9,773 nucleotides of DNA from Comamonadaceae bacterium (GTDB lineage: Bacteria; Pseudomonadota; Gammaproteobacteria; Burkholderiales; Burkholderiaceae_C): NCBI GenBank assembly GCA_947458345.1, contig CANHBU010000041.1, positions 1 through 9,773 of the forward strand, given 5' to 3'. The notes beneath the pieces are model-generated. The model had not been told where the DNA came from. It saw only the letters and a list, made by a program, of their open reading frames with translations, and searched no databases. A program made the translations under genes and the position numbers. This document shows positions 6,079 to 9,773 of this stretch, one piece after another (position 1 is the first letter of the stretch; the number at the start of each line of letters is the position of its first letter).

Positions 6079-7610
6079 AGACCCGACGCCTGATTGTGCT
6101 GCTGGGCGACCAGCTCGATGCCCAGTCATCGGCTTTGAGCGATGCCGATGCCGCGCGCGACGTGGTGCTGATGATCGAGGCGCAGGAGGAATCCACGCAC
6201 GTGCGCTCGAGCAAGCTGCGCACCGCGCTGTTTCTCTCAGCCATGCGGCACTTCGCCCAGGACCTGCAAGACCGCGGCCTGACTGTGCACTACCGCAGCT
6301 TGGACGTGCACAACGATGCCACCCTGGCGCTGGGTTTGCAGGCGGCGATCGCGGCGCTCAAGCCCGAGGAGGTGATTGGCGTGGAGCCCGGCGATCTGCG
6401 CGTGCGCAGCCAGCTCGAGGCGGCGCTGCCGCCCGGCTTGACGCTGCACTGGCGCAGCGACCGCCACTTTGCTTGCAGCCGCGAGCGCTTTGCCCAATGG
6501 GCCGGCCGCTCGCGTCAATTGCGCATGGAGTTCTTCTACCGGCTCATGCGCAAGGAGCACGGCCTGCTGATGGAGGGGAGCGAGCCGGCCGGCGGCCAGT
6601 GGAATTTTGACAGCGAGAACCGGCGCGGCTTTGGTCGGGCGGGCCCACAAAATCTGCCGCAGCCCCTGCGCTTTGCGCCAGACGCGATCACCCGCGAGGT
6701 GCTCGCTCTGGTGGCGCGGCGCTTTGCCGACCATCCGGGCGACCTGTCGCAATTTGACTGGCCGGTCACGCGTGCGCAGGCCCTGCAAGCTCTGGAGGAC
6801 TTTGTCTTGCACCGTTTGCCGCACTTCGGTGCGCACCAGGACGCGATGTGGAGTGGCATGCGCTGGGGCTGGCATGCGCTGCTGTCGAGCTCGCTGAACC
6901 TCAAGCTGATCGAGCCGCTGGAAGTGGTGCGGGCGGCCGAGCGCGCCTGGCGCGAGCGCGGACTCGATCTGGCCAGTGTCGAAGGCTTCATCCGCCAAGT
7001 GCTGGGCTGGCGCGAGTTCATGCGCGGGGTCTACCTGCTGGACATGCCCGGGCTGGCCACAGCCAACCACTTTGAGCACCGTCGGCGCCTGCCCGACTGG
7101 TACTGGAGCGGCCAAACACGCATGAATTGCATGCGCCAGTGCCTCCAGCAAAGCCTTGAACATGGCTACGCCCACCATATTCAGCGCCTGATGGTCACCG
7201 GCATGTTTGGCGTGCTGGCCCAAATCGAGCCCCAGCAGCTGTGCGACTGGTACCTGGCCGTCTATGTCGATGCGGTGGAGTGGGTGGAATTGCCCAACAC
7301 CGCCGGCATGGCCCTGTTTGCCACCGGAGCGCGCTTCACCTCCAAGCCCTATGTGGCCAGCGGCGCCTATGTCGACAAGATGAGCAACTACTGCAAGGGC
7401 TGCGCCTACGACCCCAAGCGTCGCACGGGTGACAGCGCTTGCCCCATGACCACCTTGTACTGGCACTTTCTCAAGAACCACGAAACGGAGCTGGCGGGCA
7501 ACCCGCGTACCGCCCTGATGGTCAAGAACCTGCAGCGCATCGACCCTGCAGAAATGGCGCAAATTCAGGCCCGTGCCCACGATCTGCTCGAGCAGATCGA
7601 GCATTTGTAA
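6075..7610 (+). CDS. Iron-sulfur bacterial photolyase/cryptochrome (PhrB/CryB-like, DPRP family)
   Basis: A 511-residue deoxyribodipyrimidine photolyase-related protein of the FeS-BCP clade, whose characterised member Agrobacterium PhrB repairs (6-4) photoproducts using blue light, FAD, a ribityllumazine antenna and a [4Fe-4S] cluster. The N-terminal domain (about 1-150, opening RRLIVLLGDQLD) is the antenna region; the helical FAD domain follows. Four cysteines, Cys352, Cys440, Cys443 and Cys456, have the same spacing (88, 3, 13) that I recall for the PhrB cluster ligands 350/438/441/454. Trp344, Trp392 and Tyr393 likewise sit two residues beyond PhrB's electron-transfer residues, and a His-His pair is at 367-368. 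All the key residues I can place appear intact, so an active repair enzyme is likely; a sensory cryptochrome role cannot be excluded. The start is ATG 6075, overlapping DUF2256 by ATGA. It ends in a 20-base palindrome, 193 bases before sdhC. Confidence 0.93.
   Translation: MKTRRLIVLLGDQLDAQSSALSDADAARDVVLMIEAQEESTHVRSSKLRTALFLSAMRHFAQDLQDRGLTVHYRSLDVHNDATLALGLQAAIAALKPEEVIGVEPGDLRVRSQLEAALPPGLTLHWRSDRHFACSRERFAQWAGRSRQLRMEFFYRLMRKEHGLLMEGSEPAGGQWNFDSENRRGFGRAGPQNLPQPLRFAPDAITREVLALVARRFADHPGDLSQFDWPVTRAQALQALEDFVLHRLPHFGAHQDAMWSGMRWGWHALLSSSLNLKLIEPLEVVRAAERAWRERGLDLASVEGFIRQVLGWREFMRGVYLLDMPGLATANHFEHRRRLPDWYWSGQTRMNCMRQCLQQSLEHGYAHHIQRLMVTGMFGVLAQIEPQQLCDWYLAVYVDAVEWVELPNTAGMALFATGARFTSKPYVASGAYVDKMSNYCKGCAYDPKRRTGDSACPMTTLYWHFLKNHETELAGNPRTALMVKNLQRIDPAEMAQIQARAHDLLEQIEHL
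7580..7599. repeat. Perfect 20-base palindrome in the last codons of the photolyase gene
   Basis: CGATCTGCTCGAGCAGATCG is identical on both strands. It encodes part of the C-terminal HDLLEQIE and can fold into an 8-base stem with a TCGA loop, 8 bases before the stop codon. Only a weak ATTTG follows, so at best it is an inefficient terminator. The sequence may serve as a transcript end or mRNA-protecting structure, or be a coding coincidence. Confidence 0.6.
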
Positions 7611-7803
7611 CCATGGTGTCAGCTTCAATTGACTTACTCGGGGACTGTCTGTCAGGGGCGGGCCTGCGCCGGGATATGGCCCTGAGCACGTCGGCATGCC
7701 CGCCGACGCGCCCCAGCCGGCGCCACCATGCTGCGTTGCAATAGAATTTGTCGCGGATCAGATTGTGTGATTAGGCAGTAACAGACTTCATAGAAAGCAA
7801 GAC
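7611..7803 (+). other. Intergenic region upstream of sdhC, probably carrying its promoter
   Basis: No gene is visible here. The first part is GC-rich with two small hairpins (CGTCGGC-ATGCCC-GCCGACG at 7689-7708; GCGCC-CCAGCC-GGCGC at 7708-7723). The last 65 bases are clearly richer in A/T, as expected for a promoter. Candidate boxes TTGCAA (7736-7741), TAGAAT (7742-7747) and TTGTCG (7748-7753) have no convincing partner at 16-18 bases. No copy of the TCTTATATAAGA operator was seen. No strong ribosome site precedes sdhC. Confidence 0.5.
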
Positions 7804-8250
7804 ATGTCCGAACCAGCGTCGAACACGGCCCGCAAGCGGCCCGAGTTCAGAAATATCAACGCCCTGACCGACCTGCCGAGCTACCGGCTCCCCGCCGCCG
7901 GCTGGGTTTCCATCTTGCACCGCGTCAGCGGGGTGCTGATGTTCATCCTGATGCCCTTCATCATCTGGATGTTTGACACCTCGATTTCCTCCGAGATTTC
8001 CTACTCGCGCTTTACCAGTGCCTTCACCGCTGGCATGCTGGGGCTGCCCGGCTTTGTCTGGAAGCTCGTGGCACTGGCGCTGATTTGGGCCTACCTGCAC
8101 CATCTGTGCGCCGGCATTCGCCACCTGCGCATGGACATCAACCACGGCGCCGTCGACAAGCGCTCCGGCGCCATGTCGGCGCGCGTGGTGCTGGCCCTGA
8201 GCCTGCTGCTGACCGCCGCCCTGGGTGCCAAGCTGTTTGGCCTTTACTGA
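7804..8250 (+). CDS. sdhC: Succinate dehydrogenase, cytochrome b556 subunit
   Basis: One of the two membrane anchors of complex II, which binds haem b and ubiquinone together with SdhD. The 148 residues include SILHRVSGV (Ser36 and Arg40, equivalent to the quinone-site Ser27/Arg31 of E. coli SdhC) and YLHHLCAGIRHLRMD, in which His100 aligns with the axial haem ligand His84 of E. coli. Three hydrophobic segments lie at about 34-57, 83-107 and 125-147. The N-terminal 25 residues are polar and longer than in E. coli (129 residues). It is the first gene of sdhCDA, 193 bases after the photolyase and 25 bases before sdhD. The ATG at 7804 is the only reasonable start. Confidence 0.96.
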   Translation: MSEPASNTARKRPEFRNINALTDLPSYRLPAAGWVSILHRVSGVLMFILMPFIIWMFDTSISSEISYSRFTSAFTAGMLGLPGFVWKLVALALIWAYLHHLCAGIRHLRMDINHGAVDKRSGAMSARVVLALSLLLTAALGAKLFGLY

Positions 8251-8261
8251 TCACATACGCA

Positions 8262-8266
8262 AGGAG
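8262..8266 (+). promoter_or_regulatory. Ribosome binding site of sdhD
   Basis: AGGAG in the 25-base sdhC-sdhD gap, 9 bases before ATG 8276. It is much stronger than the sites before sdhC and sdhA and fixes the sdhD start. Confidence 0.7.
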
Positions 8267-8275
8267 TAAAGCACC

Positions 8276-8641
8276 ATGGCAGTCAATTACGGCTCCAAGC
8301 GCATCGTTGTCGGCGCACACTATGGCACGCGTGACTGGCTGGCCCAGCGCGTCACGGCCGTCCTGATGGCCCTGTTCACCCTGATCGTGCTGGCGCAGGT
8401 TCTGCTCAGCCCGGGCCCGGTGAGCTACGACAGTTGGTCGGGGATCTTCGCGCCGCAGCTGATGAAGACACTGACCTTTGCCGTCATCATCGCCCTGCTC
8501 TACCACGTCTGGGTGGGCATGCGCGATGTCTTCATGGACTACGTCAAGCCGGTGGGCATCCGTCTGAGCCTGCAAGTTTTCACCATCCTCTGGCTCGTCG
8601 GCTGCGCCGGCTGGGCCATCCAAGTGCTCTGGAGATTTTGA
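8276..8641 (+). CDS. sdhD: Succinate dehydrogenase, hydrophobic membrane anchor subunit
   Basis: The second membrane anchor of complex II. The 121 residues have three hydrophobic segments at about 22-44, 62-82 and 97-119. The signature [17 protein letters not shown] carries His77 (equivalent to haem-region His71 of E. coli SdhD) and Asp88-Tyr89 (equivalent to Asp82-Tyr83 at the quinone site), with the same 12-residue spacing. The C terminus is short and Trp-rich, ending QVLWRF, as is usual. It lies between sdhC (25-base gap) and sdhA (5-base gap), so the three are surely one transcript. Confidence 0.96.
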   Translation: MAVNYGSKRIVVGAHYGTRDWLAQRVTAVLMALFTLIVLAQVLLSPGPVSYDSWSGIFAPQLMKTLTFAVIIALLYHVWVGMRDVFMDYVKPVGIRLSLQVFTILWLVGCAGWAIQVLWRF

Positions 8642-8646
8642 TCAAC

Positions 8647-9773
8647 ATGACCGCCACCTCCAAACTTCCTAAGCGCAAGTTCGACGTCATCATCGTCGGC
8701 GCCGGCGGATCGGGCATGCGCGCCTCCTTGCAACTGGCACGCGCCGGCCTGAACGTGGCCGTGCTGTCCAAGGTCTTTCCCACCCGCTCTCACACCGTGG
8801 CTGCTCAAGGCGGCATCGGCGCCTCCCTGGGCAATATGAGCGAGGACAACTGGCACTACCATTTTTATGACACGGTCAAGGGCTCGGACTGGCTCGGCGA
8901 CCAAGATGCCATTGAATTCATGTGCCGCGAAGCGCCCAAGGTGGTCTATGACCTCGAGCACATGGGCATGCCTTTTGACCGCAACCCCGACGGCACCATC
9001 TACCAGCGCCCCTTTGGCGGCCACACCGCCAACTACGGAGAAAAGCCGGTGCAGCGCGCCTGCGCTGCCGCCGACCGAACCGGCCACGCGATGCTGCACA
9101 CGCTCTATCAGCAAAACGTCAAGGAAAAAACCAACTTCTTCGTTGAGTGGATGGCGCTCGATCTGATCCGCGACGCCGACGGCGACGTGGTGGGTGTGAC
9201 CGCGCTCGAGATGGAAACTGGCGAGGTCTACATCCTGGAGGCCAAGACCACGCTGCTGGCCACTGGCGGCGCCGGCCGGATTTTTGCCGCATCGACCAAC
9301 GCCTTCATCAACACCGGCGACGGCCTGGGCATGGCGGCGCGCGCCGGCATCCCGCTCGAAGACATGGAGTTCTGGCAGTTCCACCCCACCGGCGTGGCCG
9401 GTGCCGGCGTGCTGCTGACCGAAGGCTGCCGTGGCGAAGGCGCGATCTTGCTCAACAGCAACGGCGAGCGCTTCATGGAGCGCTACGCGCCCACGCTCAA
9501 AGACCTGGCGCCGCGCGACTTTGTCTCGCGCTGCATGGACCAAGAGATCAAGGAAGGTCGCGGCTGCGGCCCCAACAAGGACTACGTGCTGCTCAAGCTC
9601 GACCACCTGGGCGCAGAGACCATCCACAAGCGCCTGCCCTCGGTCTACGAGATCGGCGTGAACTTTGCCAACGTCGACATCACCCGCGAGCCGATTCCGG
9701 TGGTGCCCACCATCCACTACCAAATGGGCGGCATCCCGACCAATATCAACGGTCAGGTGGTGGTGCCCGATGC
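8647..9773 (+). CDS. sdhA: Succinate dehydrogenase flavoprotein subunit (partial, runs off the right edge)
   Basis: The catalytic FAD subunit of complex II, which oxidises succinate to fumarate. Only the first 375 codons of about 590 are present; the cut is the window edge, not a truncation. The Rossmann motif GAGGSGMRA begins at 18. His49 in [10 protein letters not shown] aligns with the covalent FAD ligand His45 of E. coli. Substrate-site residues His246 (QFHPTG), Arg290 (APRD) and His357 (TIHYQMGG) align with E. coli His242, Arg286 and His354. All are intact, so this is a working SdhA rather than a fumarate reductase remnant; the adjacent C and D genes of the Sdh type agree. ATG 8647 is 5 bases after the sdhD stop, with GGAG at 8631-8634, spacing 12. 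sdhB is expected just beyond the window. Confidence 0.97.
   Translation, partial: MTATSKLPKRKFDVIIVGAGGSGMRASLQLARAGLNVAVLSKVFPTRSHTVAAQGGIGASLGNMSEDNWHYHFYDTVKGSDWLGDQDAIEFMCREAPKVVYDLEHMGMPFDRNPDGTIYQRPFGGHTANYGEKPVQRACAAADRTGHAMLHTLYQQNVKEKTNFFVEWMALDLIRDADGDVVGVTALEMETGEVYILEAKTTLLATGGAGRIFAASTNAFINTGDGLGMAARAGIPLEDMEFWQFHPTGVAGAGVLLTEGCRGEGAILLNSNGERFMERYAPTLKDLAPRDFVSRCMDQEIKEGRGCGPNKDYVLLKLDHLGAETIHKRLPSVYEIGVNFANVDITREPIPVVPTIHYQMGGIPTNINGQVVVPD

Noticed and set aside
5011..6129. Minus-strand frame of about 372 codons opposite gntR and DUF2256
   Set aside because: Low-complexity Ala/Gly/Arg/His product with no family resemblance; the plus strand holds complete known families.
6237..7697. 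Minus-strand frame of about 486 codons opposite the photolyase
   Set aside because: Shadow frame: the photolyase on the plus strand keeps all its cofactor residues.
7689..7723. Tandem GC hairpins after the photolyase as an intrinsic terminator
   Set aside because: The stems are only 7 and 5 pairs and no T tract follows, so intrinsic termination is not supported.
8539..9723. Minus-strand frame of about 394 codons opposite sdhD and sdhA
   Set aside because: It is the antisense of highly conserved sdhA sequence and shows no domain of its own.

Overview
The window looks like chromosomal DNA of a high-GC betaproteobacterium, most likely Burkholderiales and probably Comamonadaceae. This is inferred from the protein families, the base composition and the gene neighbourhood, without a database search. 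It holds a TCA-cycle locus built around a central divergent promoter region.

Left arm (minus strand, about 246-4907): mdh (malate dehydrogenase), a CitE-like CoA-ester lyase of the HpcH/HpaI family, and acnB (aconitase B). The genes are separated by 41 and 52 bases and so probably form one operon, mdh-lyase-acnB. It is read from a good sigma70-type promoter at 4985-5014 and ends at a strong intrinsic terminator at 196-226. Bases 1-195 hold nothing I can identify.

Centre (4908-5088): the divergent control region. A perfect palindrome, TCTTATATAAGA, with an extra direct-repeat half-site, lies just upstream of the mdh -35 box and inside the -35/-10 spacer of the promoter proposed for the divergent gntR gene. 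This suggests that the GntR/HutC-type regulator controls both itself and the mdh operon.

Right arm (plus strand): gntR (5089-5868), a 61-residue zinc-ribbon-like DUF2256 protein (5893-6078), and a 511-residue iron-sulfur photolyase/cryptochrome (6075-7610) that overlaps it by ATGA. A 193-base gap with a promoter-like AT-rich end follows. Then come sdhC, sdhD and the first 375 codons of sdhA, which runs off the window.

Together, acnB, sdhCDA and mdh cover citrate/isocitrate, succinate/fumarate and malate/oxaloacetate, with a pathway-linked regulator in the middle. The odd element is the DNA-photorepair pair (DUF2256 plus photolyase) placed between the regulator and the succinate dehydrogenase operon. 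Perfect palindromes lie at the end of gntR and at the end of the photolyase gene. I found no tRNA, rRNA, CRISPR array or insertion sequence. The most interesting items are the operator architecture, the photolyase pair inside a TCA locus, and the lyase of unknown substrate in the mdh-acnB operon.
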